A DNA stretch of 22,153 nucleotides, from NCBI GenBank assembly GCA_945988915.1, contig CAMFTS010000011.1, forward strand, positions 1-22,153, read 5' to 3'. This stretch comes from an uncultured Clostridia bacterium. Its GTDB lineage: Bacteria > Bacillota > Clostridia > Oscillospirales > Acutalibacteraceae. Of this stretch, positions 7,722 to 14,848 are shown in pieces (within the stretch, counting starts at the first letter, position 1; each line of letters opens with the position of its first letter). Below the pieces are notes generated by a model. The model saw nothing but the letters and a program-made list of their open reading frames with translations, was not told the DNA's origin and ran no database searches. The translations under genes were made by a program, and so were the position numbers.

Positions 7722-7733
7722 ATATAAAAAACC

Positions 7734-8933
7734 TCACTTTTCAAAAAACATATTTTTCAGTGCCAAGGCGACAGCGCCTATGTACTGCGACTTGTCGAAA
7801 AGCGTCGATACGGTTATGAAATTCTCGTCATATTTTTGATAATAATTTTTACAGTATTCTATAAACCTTTGCGTTGTATATCTGTCAAACATATATCCGA
7901 AAACTACAACGCCGTCAGGGTCAAAAAGCGTTGCGGCATTTACCGCCGCGCGTGCCATTCTGTTAATTCTTCTGTCGATTATTTCCAAAATACATTTGTC
8001 CAGCTTTTCTCTGTTTTCTGCCAAAAGCTCATAGTTAATGTTTTCACTTTTTCCGTTTGTCAAAGCAAAAAGTGACGGTGTGGTTTCTTTTGAATAGCTT
8101 TCTTTAATTCTGTTTATTATTGCACCGGTTGAAACATAAGTTTCAAGACAGCCCTTTCTTCCGCAACGACAGGGCGTACCGTTGGGCCGGACTATATAAT
8201 GACCGATTTCAGCCTCTCCGCTTTTATTGCTTGAGAACACCTCGCTGTCAATCATAATTGCAGAGCCAACGCCGGGTCCCCACTTAATAAAAAGCTGATT
8301 TCTGCCTTGAGCTTGCTTTTCAAATAAGGTTTGAGCAAGTACAAATGCTTTTATATTATTATCTACTTTGACGGGCATTTTTAAATTCTTTTCAAATATT
8401 TCTCTTACCCGAACATCCTCCTGCCACAATCCGTATTTTCCGACGGTTATGCCCTCCGAATTCACAGCACCGACAATTCCGACACCAACGCCTATGATAT
8501 TCTTTCTTGCCGTTCTTGATTTTTTAATTAAAGCGTTTATTTCAGCTGAAATCTGATTTAAAAAAGCTTCCGGTTTTTTATTCCTGTCAAATGCAATTCG
8601 TTCGCGCAATACGGTCTTTCCCGAAACGGTATAGATTCCGTAATTACAATAATCAAGCTCAAGACTTACACCTATCGCAAAAAGCTTATCGGCATTCAAC
8701 GAAATCAGTATTTTCTTTCTGCCGGCTTTAATGTTTTCATCCGACTTACCTATTTCGATTATCTTTTTTTCCTCAAGCAATTCACGGCATATTTTTGTAA
8801 CGGCCGCAGGAGTCAATCCGAGCTTTTGAGCGATATCTTTACGAGAGAGCTCGCCCTCTCTGTTGAGAAGATATAAAACTGCCGTTCTGTTGGAATGTTT
8901 TACATCATTCATATTTATCCCTGTCAGTTTCAT
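7734..8933 (-). CDS. ROK-family transcriptional regulator of the SQ operon
   Basis: 399 residues: a winged helix-turn-helix (about 15-65, with LSRKDIAQKLGLTPAAVTKICRELLEE) followed by a ROK sugar-binding domain with the zinc motif H245...C255-x-C257...C262. At the position where ROK kinases have the catalytic Asp (NDAN) it reads DNNIKA (191-196), with Asn, which supports a pure sensor. ATG 8933 has AAAGGAG 6 bases upstream. It lies 14 bases after the TauE gene, as the eighth gene of the operon, so it probably autoregulates. The likely effector is SQ, sulfofructose or another pathway sugar, binding at the 25-base palindrome at 16868-16892 (inference). Confidence 0.9.
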   Translation of the reverse strand: MKLTGINMNDVKHSNRTAVLYLLNREGELSRKDIAQKLGLTPAAVTKICRELLEEKKIIEIGKSDENIKAGRKKILISLNADKLFAIGVSLELDYCNYGIYTVSGKTVLRERIAFDRNKKPEAFLNQISAEINALIKKSRTARKNIIGVGVGIVGAVNSEGITVGKYGLWQEDVRVREIFEKNLKMPVKVDNNIKAFVLAQTLFEKQAQGRNQLFIKWGPGVGSAIMIDSEVFSSNKSGEAEIGHYIVRPNGTPCRCGRKGCLETYVSTGAIINRIKESYSKETTPSLFALTNGKSENINYELLAENREKLDKCILEIIDRRINRMARAAVNAATLFDPDGVVVFGYMFDRYTTQRFIEYCKNYYQKYDENFITVSTLFDKSQYIGAVALALKNMFFEK

Positions 8934-8947
8934 ATCTTACTCCTTTC

Positions 8948-9688
8948 TTACTGTTTTATAAAAAGTGATGCTCCTGAAATCACAAGCAAAACATATGTAA
9001 TCTTCATAAAAAGCTCTCTGCTCATTTTACTGTAAAGCCTGTTTCCGATTATCATTCCCAAAAACAGAACAGCACAGGAAACCGCAAGCAAAACGAACAT
9101 ATCCGAAGTAAAGTATCCTGCTCTGATATCGTCAAACATAATCACAGAATTAAGCACTACCCATACTGCCGAAATTGTGGAACGGAAGGTCTGCTTGTCC
9201 TTGATTTTTCCCGTTAAATAGCTTACGAGCAACGGACCTCCGCACACAAACATTCCGTGAACTATTCCCGATGAAATCAGCAGAGAATAAGAAACAATTT
9301 TATTCTGCGGTTTGTCCGAGTCATTCTTTTTAATGAACACTTTATAAACTCCGAAAAGACCTATGCTGACTACTATTGCTCCGAGTATTTTATACAGCAA
9401 CAACGGATTACCCGTGAACATTGACTTCAATAAAATGCCTGAAGCAATACCCAGAAGCATTACTCCGACGATTTTTGTAAATTCCTTTTTGTCAATGCTT
9501 TTATATGAAGTTGCGACTACATAAATCCCCGCCAGAATACCGAGAACATTTAAAATAGGTTTTGCGGTTTCAAATCCGACAAGCAAAACCGAGGGAGGCA
9601 TTGCAAGCACAGTACCTGCAAAACCTGTTATTCCCTGAATAATATTTGTAATCAAAACTACAATTAAAAAGATGATTTTTCTTAACAT
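8948..9688 (-). CDS. TauE/SafE-family sulfonate exporter
   Basis: 246-residue integral membrane protein with about seven to eight hydrophobic segments and the two-repeat pattern of the TauE/SafE (DUF81) family. Members move organosulfonates or sulfite. Segments such as IQGITGFAGTVLAMP (the glycine-rich first span) and SSGIVHGMFVCGGPLLVSYL (the matching motif in the second half) are characteristic. It follows SftI by 9 bases, and its AAGGA binding site overlaps the SftI stop, implying coupled translation. In transaldolase sulfoglycolysis the fermentation end product DHPS must leave the cell, and this is the only exporter candidate here; that assignment is by context. Confidence 0.88.
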   Translation of the reverse strand: MLRKIIFLIVVLITNIIQGITGFAGTVLAMPPSVLLVGFETAKPILNVLGILAGIYVVATSYKSIDKKEFTKIVGVMLLGIASGILLKSMFTGNPLLLYKILGAIVVSIGLFGVYKVFIKKNDSDKPQNKIVSYSLLISSGIVHGMFVCGGPLLVSYLTGKIKDKQTFRSTISAVWVVLNSVIMFDDIRAGYFTSDMFVLLAVSCAVLFLGMIIGNRLYSKMSRELFMKITYVLLVISGASLFIKQ

Positions 9689-9697
9689 TTTCAGTCC

Positions 9698-11038
9698 TTA
9701 ATATTCGCAAATCTCAATACTAAGCATCTCGCAGAGTGCCGTAAGTTCCGTTTTTATATCGCCGTAAGCAACTGCGAAATGAGGTTCAAAGCCTGCCTTA
9801 ACGCTTGATTTTACTATTGTTTCAGCATCATTTACGGTTTTAACGACAACAGATGTGCCGTTGAACTGTTTCGGCTTGTCAAGTGCTTCGCCTTTACAGA
9901 TAAACATACGGAATTTACCGTCTGCTTTTTTGCCTATTCTGAATACCGTAACATCTTTTGCAGCCTTGCATCCGAATTCGAGCGTAGGTCCGATTTTGCG
10001 GTTACAGTGAACGCCGATTTGCGCGCCTGTATCCTCTCTCGCAAGTGAACAGGCTGCTGTTCCGCAATGCCAGAATGTAATAGTATTTTCTTTTTCGTCA
10101 AGCGAAACCGGGTCACCGAAAAATGTCGGCTTGTTTGTCAACTGTTGACCGATATACATAGAAAGTGCGCCGTAGGTATCTGCCTCGCAAGCGGCAGCAA
10201 CACCTAAATCGTTGAGCATTGCAAGAACCGTGCAAACAGGTGTGCCGAATGCCGTGAAGAAATCAGGCCAGCAACGAGAAGAAAGAGCGCCGATTTTATT
10301 CTCATTGACATACTCTGCATATGCCTTGTAAAGACGGGCAAAATCTATTCTGTTCTTTTCGGGAATACATTCAAGACCTACCGTTTTATTATTTGCATCT
10401 TTCAAATATTCGGCAACATCTTCTTCGGTATAAGCTTTTGCCTTTTCAATCAATTCTCTTGCTTCAATAGAAATAAGATTTACGCCAAAGTTTTTAAGCA
10501 TTTCTGCATCTGATGCTCTGCCGAAGCCGAAGCCCTGAGGCGTGTGACCGACAGAAACAATATTTAAGCTCTTGAGCGCTTTTTTTATCTTTGCGGCTCT
10601 TATGACAGCATTTATTTCATTTTTTACTTTTTCTTCCTGCGGTGCGCCGAACACATACTGTAACGGCTCATCTCTGAACTGCATAACAGTATTTGCCGCA
10701 GAATATGCGCCTGTCAAAGAATTAAGGCGAAGTCTTCCTCCGTCAATGACGGGTTCGCGCAAGGTCCATAAGAGAACAGGACAGTTAAATCTGCGAATTA
10801 CCTCGCTTGCATAAGCGGAATTTGCAAATGTTATATTCTGCAAAATAATCAGGTCGGGATTTATTGAATCAAGAAATTCATTTAATTTATCAACAGATAA
10901 AAGCATTTCGCTCGGCGATTTAACCGAGTCTGTCAGTGTATTCAATAATGCAACCGATTTTTCATATTCTTTTTGTGCGCTCTCAAGGTGAAAGGTAGGT
11001 ACACCTATGGGCACATATGCTAACTGAAAATCTGTCAT
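9698..11038 (-). CDS. sftI: sulfoquinovose isomerase (fucose-isomerase-like)
   Basis: 446-residue member of the L-fucose/L-arabinose isomerase fold, predicted to convert sulfoquinovose to 6-deoxy-6-sulfofructose. Metal-site candidates are E285 and D287 (in CEADTYGA) and H324 (in FWHCG). A conserved CWPDFF segment lies near 256, typical of the family. I start at ATG 11038: GAGAGGA sits about 6 bases upstream, while an upstream in-frame TTG abuts the previous stop. The function is given by family plus context (transaldolase, SLA reductase, TauE, GH31). Alone, the sequence would say only ketose/aldose isomerase. The E. coli sulfo-EMP isomerase YihS is of a different fold, so this is the Sulfo-TAL variant. 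Confidence 0.88.
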   Translation of the reverse strand: MTDFQLAYVPIGVPTFHLESAQKEYEKSVALLNTLTDSVKSPSEMLLSVDKLNEFLDSINPDLIILQNITFANSAYASEVIRRFNCPVLLWTLREPVIDGGRLRLNSLTGAYSAANTVMQFRDEPLQYVFGAPQEEKVKNEINAVIRAAKIKKALKSLNIVSVGHTPQGFGFGRASDAEMLKNFGVNLISIEARELIEKAKAYTEEDVAEYLKDANNKTVGLECIPEKNRIDFARLYKAYAEYVNENKIGALSSRCWPDFFTAFGTPVCTVLAMLNDLGVAAACEADTYGALSMYIGQQLTNKPTFFGDPVSLDEKENTITFWHCGTAACSLAREDTGAQIGVHCNRKIGPTLEFGCKAAKDVTVFRIGKKADGKFRMFICKGEALDKPKQFNGTSVVVKTVNDAETIVKSSVKAGFEPHFAVAYGDIKTELTALCEMLSIEICEY

Positions 11039-11053
11039 TTTTATTCCTCTCAA

Positions 11054-11716
11054 TCAGTATTTTAGCTCTTTATTTTCTCCGATTACACCTGCAACCGCAC
11101 CTTGCTTTATGAGCGGCTCGCGTTCGGAATGTGCAAGCACCCATTTATTCTTCTGCAATAAGAGTTTCGACTCCGCGTCGGTAATCGTTTTATTTTCAAG
11201 CGGAGTGTTAGTTCCGCGCGGCAGAATAACTATATCTTTAAAGCCCGAGTCACATACTCTGCAAGGTGAAAGATGCAAGGTAGTACCGAACATTTCTATT
11301 GCCGTTCCCTTAGGCACAAAGAATACCTTTGCCTGCTCTGTTCTGTATGTATTATTCTGAATTTCAAAGCTGTGGCCGAGAACGAGCATAAAATCGGTTA
11401 CAGCAACATTTATTTCAGGTGATTTATGATATTCAAAACCGTTGTATGTAGTATTTCTGCCGTTACAGTATCCGATTTGAATATCACTCTCACCGAAAAC
11501 TGTATTCTTTACAACATTACAGATAGGAAGTTTTTCAGCTTTTTCAACTGACGGAACATATATATTTCCGCTTTCGGGTATTTCGGTTTCCTCCTCAATA
11601 TATGAGATTAAATCCCGAAAATCATAGCCCGACAGTATTCTGCCGTATGAACTGAATTCGGAAGAAAACACGGAATATACCGTAATATCATTTACTTCAT
11701 TTAATCTTTCCAACAT
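11054..11716 (-). CDS. DUF4867-like, cupin-like protein of the SQ operon
   Basis: 220 residues; I recognise it as DUF4867-like, a family without a firmly assigned reaction as far as I know. The second half reads as a small beta-barrel: VFFVPKGTAIEMFGTTLHLSPCRV (about 130-153), with the P-x-G turn and a His in LHxxPC, recalls cupin-type sugar isomerases and lyases of the KduI/IolB/ureidoglycolate-lyase kind. It starts 5 bases after the reductase stop, and its AAGGTAA overlaps the end of that gene, so expression is tightly coupled. A role on the sulfosugar, such as anomer interconversion (no YihR-type mutarotase is present) or assisting the isomerase, is my inference. Confidence 0.78.
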   Translation of the reverse strand: MLERLNEVNDITVYSVFSSEFSSYGRILSGYDFRDLISYIEEETEIPESGNIYVPSVEKAEKLPICNVVKNTVFGESDIQIGYCNGRNTTYNGFEYHKSPEINVAVTDFMLVLGHSFEIQNNTYRTEQAKVFFVPKGTAIEMFGTTLHLSPCRVCDSGFKDIVILPRGTNTPLENKTITDAESKLLLQKNKWVLAHSEREPLIKQGAVAGVIGENKELKY

Positions 11717-11721
11717 TTTTG

Positions 11722-12579
11722 TTACCTTGCTTTTACTATTTTGTAGGTTGCGCGGAAATCTTCCTTGCCTATGCCCTCTTCTATGCCCTTGTCATAAACA
11801 GCTTTTGCATTTTCCATACCGGGCATTGAGAAATTCTGCGCTTTTGAAAGGCGTTGGCAAATGCCTAAATCCTTGTGCATATTTTCAAGCGAAAATGCTG
11901 TGGTCCAATTTTCATTTTTTATATTCTGTGCCTGACCGTCAAGATAAAAATTCTGTCCGCCGCCATATGAAACAGCTGTTGCAAAGTCATCGATTGAGAT
12001 TCCCATTTTCTGTGCCAATGCAATAGTTTCGTTTACGCCGTTCTGAATTTCTGCAACAAGCGTATTATGGCAGATTTTCATAACAAGACCTTTGCCGTTT
12101 TCTCCCATATGAATAATATTACTTCCCATATATGAAAGAATCGGCATTGCTTTTTCAAACGCATTTTTACTGCCTCCGACATAAATACCGAGTGTGCCTG
12201 AAATTGCGGCAGGCTTTGATTTTACAACAGGAGCGTCAATAAACTCTGCACCTGTTTCTTTAACGAATTTTGAAATTTCAACTGATATATCGGGGTCAAT
12301 AGTGCTCATATCGATACAGAGTTTTGTTTCATTCAAGTACGGTAAGATTTCTTTATATACCGCTTTTGAATGTTCGGATTTCGGCACCATAGTAATAATA
12401 ATATCAGCATTTTTTGCGACCTCGGCATTATTTTCACAAGCTATTGCACCAACTTCTGCAAGCTTTTCAACCTGTGCTTTGTTGAGGTCCGAAACATAAA
12501 CCTTATCGTTATGCTTTTTTACAATATTTTCACTCATTGACTCGCCCATAATGCCGAGTCCTATAAAACCTATTTTCAT
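11722..12579 (-). CDS. 3-sulfolactaldehyde reductase (beta-hydroxyacid dehydrogenase family)
   Basis: 285-residue member of the 3-hydroxyisobutyrate dehydrogenase family, predicted to reduce 3-sulfolactaldehyde to DHPS and recycle NADH. Rossmann motif GLGIMG at 7-12; Asp31 at the end of beta-2 favours NADH over NADPH. Catalytic Lys is K168 in GLVMKICHN. The substrate loop reads DAPVVKSKPAAISGTL (115-130) instead of the usual DAPVSGG-x-x-GA. The shape resembles, from memory, the loop of E. coli YihU (DAPVGRTSANAITGTL), with a basic residue after PV. I chose ATG 12579 (AGAGGG upstream). The open frame 15 codons longer runs into a palindromic repeat. Confidence 0.9.
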   Translation of the reverse strand: MKIGFIGLGIMGESMSENIVKKHNDKVYVSDLNKAQVEKLAEVGAIACENNAEVAKNADIIITMVPKSEHSKAVYKEILPYLNETKLCIDMSTIDPDISVEISKFVKETGAEFIDAPVVKSKPAAISGTLGIYVGGSKNAFEKAMPILSYMGSNIIHMGENGKGLVMKICHNTLVAEIQNGVNETIALAQKMGISIDDFATAVSYGGGQNFYLDGQAQNIKNENWTTAFSLENMHKDLGICQRLSKAQNFSMPGMENAKAVYDKGIEEGIGKEDFRATYKIVKAR

Positions 12580-12624
12580 TTTATTACCCTCTGACAGATC
12601 AATATTTAATGATTTGTATTTCAT

Positions 12625-12658
12625 TCACTTATAGTGACAGCTCCCTCAAAGAGGGAGC
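12625..12658. repeat. intergenic double-hairpin repeat unit inside the SQ operon
   Basis: In the 94-base gap between transaldolase and reductase genes. Hairpin 1 is GCTCCCTC (12640-12647), loop AAA, GAGGGAGC (12651-12658). Hairpin 2 is TCACT (12625-12629), loop TAT, AGTGA (12633-12637). There is no T-run on the minus strand after the first stem, so it is not a classic terminator. The pattern resembles palindromic intergenic repeats common in gut Clostridia (CTCCCTC-loop-GAGGGAG followed by a TCAC/GTGA hairpin). It could stabilise or attenuate the mRNA between the two genes. Confidence 0.65.
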
Positions 12659-12673
12659 GAAAAAGGTTGATTA

Positions 12674-13360
12674 TTATTCTGTAATTGTGTTGTCCCAAGC
12701 GTCCTGAAATTTTTTAAGACCGTAGTCTGTGAAAGGATGATAGAAACTGTCTTTAAACACCTGCAAGCCGGCAGTAACGATATCGGCACCTGCAACGGCA
12801 CAGTCAACTATCTGCTTACCGTTTCTGACAGCCGCGCAAATGATTTCGGTTTTACCGTAAAATCCGTAATTGGAATAAATGTCAACGATGTCCTGAATGT
12901 ACTGAGCACAGTCTTCACCGCTGTTTTCTTTCCACCCGATAAAAGGTGAAACGAAGAGTGAATTATTCTTTGCTGCAATAAGTGCCTGTGTAGGTGAAAA
13001 TACAAGTGTAAGATTTGTTCTTACTCCTTTTTCTTCAAGTCTTTTTGCAGCTGTAATTCCTGCATCAGTGCACGGAATTTTAATAACAAAATTCTTGCAC
13101 ATTGAAGATATTTTTGTGCCCATTTCAACCATTTCGTCTGCATCGTCAAGGTGTGGATTTATTTCAACTGAAATCGGGAATTTGTCCCAACCCTCAATTC
13201 CTTTTTCCTTTACGAAGTCTGCAAGCTCTCCGATTACGGTGTAAAAAGGCTTGCCTGAATTCATAATATGATTTGGATTTGTTGTGATGCCGTCTATTCC
13301 GAATGTTTCGTAAGCTTCACGAATTTCATCTATTTTTGCGCTGTCTAAAAAGTATTTCAT
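12674..13360 (-). CDS. sftT: 6-deoxy-6-sulfofructose transaldolase
   Basis: 228-residue TalC/fructose-6-phosphate-aldolase-type transaldolase, compact and single-domain. Predicted to cleave sulfofructose, hold the dihydroxyacetone unit on Lys94 (FVIKIPCTDAG, the Schiff-base lysine) and pass it to glyceraldehyde-3-phosphate, giving fructose-6-phosphate and free sulfolactaldehyde. D6 (FLDSA) and E66 (SVEIN) fit the acid-base set of the fold. The family TTNPS motif reads TTNPN (26-30), with Asn in place of Ser in the first loop. AGGAG precedes the ATG with normal spacing, 21 bases after the symporter gene. Family certain; sulfosugar specificity is from context. Confidence 0.92.
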   Translation of the reverse strand: MKYFLDSAKIDEIREAYETFGIDGITTNPNHIMNSGKPFYTVIGELADFVKEKGIEGWDKFPISVEINPHLDDADEMVEMGTKISSMCKNFVIKIPCTDAGITAAKRLEEKGVRTNLTLVFSPTQALIAAKNNSLFVSPFIGWKENSGEDCAQYIQDIVDIYSNYGFYGKTEIICAAVRNGKQIVDCAVAGADIVTAGLQVFKDSFYHPFTDYGLKKFQDAWDNTITE

Positions 13361-13381
13361 TTTATTTCTCCTAAATAGTAA

Positions 13382-14833
13382 TTATTCCGCTTCTCTCTTA
13401 GCGTCAAGCTCTGAATGTAATTTTTCAAGGTTTGCTTTTGAAAGCTTATATCCAAATGTCAGAAGTACAAACATAATGCCGAGAACTATTGCGGGAATAA
13501 GCGTTGTAACATCATAAAGTCTTGAAAGCACTTCCTCGCTCTGACCGACATCAACATTGGAAACATCATAGCCAATCAATGACAATAAAGATGTTGACCC
13601 AACACCTGCAAGAGTTTGGCCAAGCTTACGGGTGAATGAGAAGAAAGCATAGCTTGTTCCCTCTTCACGCCTTCCGGAAAGCAATTCCTGATAATCGATA
13701 ACATCCATAACGAGAGCCCAGATTTCAAGCACCAAGAAAGTCTGACCTGCACCGCTCAGGAATACCAGAACTAAGAAAATGTATGGATTCTCTACAAGCG
13801 GAGTAAATCTCAAAGCATACATAATTATATTGATTACTGCTGCAAATCCGAGACCTGCTGCACAGATTTCCTTTTTGCCGAACTTGCGAATAAACTTCGA
13901 CATAAACGGAATGAAAAAAGCCATTGGCAAATATGTGCAAACAGTTACCAGTGAATAGAGCCCCGGCTTGCCGTAATAATTTTTGAAAAGATAGTTATAG
14001 TTAGTCTGTGTGTACATCTGGAATGCAATAAGAAGCATTGACGCACCGCAAAGTGACAAGAACGGCTTGTTTTTAAGTAAGAATTTGATTGTATTCAACA
14101 CATTAAAATTCTCTTGTTTCTGTTTCGGAGGTAATGTAACTCTTTCCTTTGTAAACTTAAAATGCAAGTAATAAACTACAACTGTTAATACTGCAAGTAT
14201 TAAAACCGCATAGAACATTTTCATAGCATTGAGTTGTTTAACCTCTTTGCCGTCAACCATAAGAGTTGTATAAACCATCATCGGCAATAGAATCTGTGCG
14301 GGAAGTCCGCCGAGACCTGCACCGATTGAACGCCACATTGAAAGTGAGGAGCGTTCAATTTCATCATCGGTGATAACTGATGCGAGTGAGCCGTAAGGAA
14401 TGTTAGTGCCTGTGTACATCATACCGTATAAAATGTATGTAACATAAGCATAAATAAGATACTGACTCTCTGACCAGACAAGGCTTGTTCCGAACAAGTT
14501 GTTGATTACCATCGGAACATCGGTAAACATCAACAAAGCCGTAATTGCAAGCGGAATTGACGCACCGAAGATATACGGTCGGAAGCGTCCGTATCTGGTT
14601 GGCTTTCTTGAATCAATAAACGAGCCCCACATCGGGTCGTTGATTGCGTCCCAGATGCGTGCTATCAAGAAGAACATAACAAGTTTTTTAGGGTCTATTC
14701 CCAAAGAGTCGGTATAGAACACCTGCAAAAACGATGAAATAAGTGCAAATGTCAAAAGACCGGCAGTATCACCGAGTGCGTAACCGATACGGTCTTTCAT
14801 TTTTATACCGTGAGTAGCTTGATTTTCTGACAT
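13382..14833 (-). CDS. GPH/MelB-family sugar symporter, predicted SQ or SQ-glycoside importer
   Basis: 483-residue, twelve-span major-facilitator protein of the glycoside-pentoside-hexuronide family. The signature W61-DAINDP-MWGSFIDSR has D62 and D66 at the spots of the MelB cation-binding aspartates, followed by the loop YGRFRPY (81-87). Being placed between the GH31 enzyme and the transaldolase, it is the only importer in the operon and most likely brings in sulfoquinovosyl glycerol or SQ with Na+ or H+. AAAGGAGGAG precedes the ATG, with 15 bases from the GH31 stop. The same family serves in other SQ loci (E. coli YihO/YihP). Confidence 0.93.
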   Translation of the reverse strand: MSENQATHGIKMKDRIGYALGDTAGLLTFALISSFLQVFYTDSLGIDPKKLVMFFLIARIWDAINDPMWGSFIDSRKPTRYGRFRPYIFGASIPLAITALLMFTDVPMVINNLFGTSLVWSESQYLIYAYVTYILYGMMYTGTNIPYGSLASVITDDEIERSSLSMWRSIGAGLGGLPAQILLPMMVYTTLMVDGKEVKQLNAMKMFYAVLILAVLTVVVYYLHFKFTKERVTLPPKQKQENFNVLNTIKFLLKNKPFLSLCGASMLLIAFQMYTQTNYNYLFKNYYGKPGLYSLVTVCTYLPMAFFIPFMSKFIRKFGKKEICAAGLGFAAVINIIMYALRFTPLVENPYIFLVLVFLSGAGQTFLVLEIWALVMDVIDYQELLSGRREEGTSYAFFSFTRKLGQTLAGVGSTSLLSLIGYDVSNVDVGQSEEVLSRLYDVTTLIPAIVLGIMFVLLTFGYKLSKANLEKLHSELDAKREAE

Positions 14834-14848
14834 TGTATTTCTCCTCCT

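Noticed and set aside
7734..8933. ROK protein as a sugar kinase.
   Set aside because: It carries an N-terminal winged helix-turn-helix, and the catalytic Asp is replaced by Asn (DNNIKA).
12640..12658. Hairpin between transaldolase and reductase as an intrinsic terminator.
   Set aside because: No T-run follows the stem on the minus strand; it would cut off the essential reductase and isomerase.
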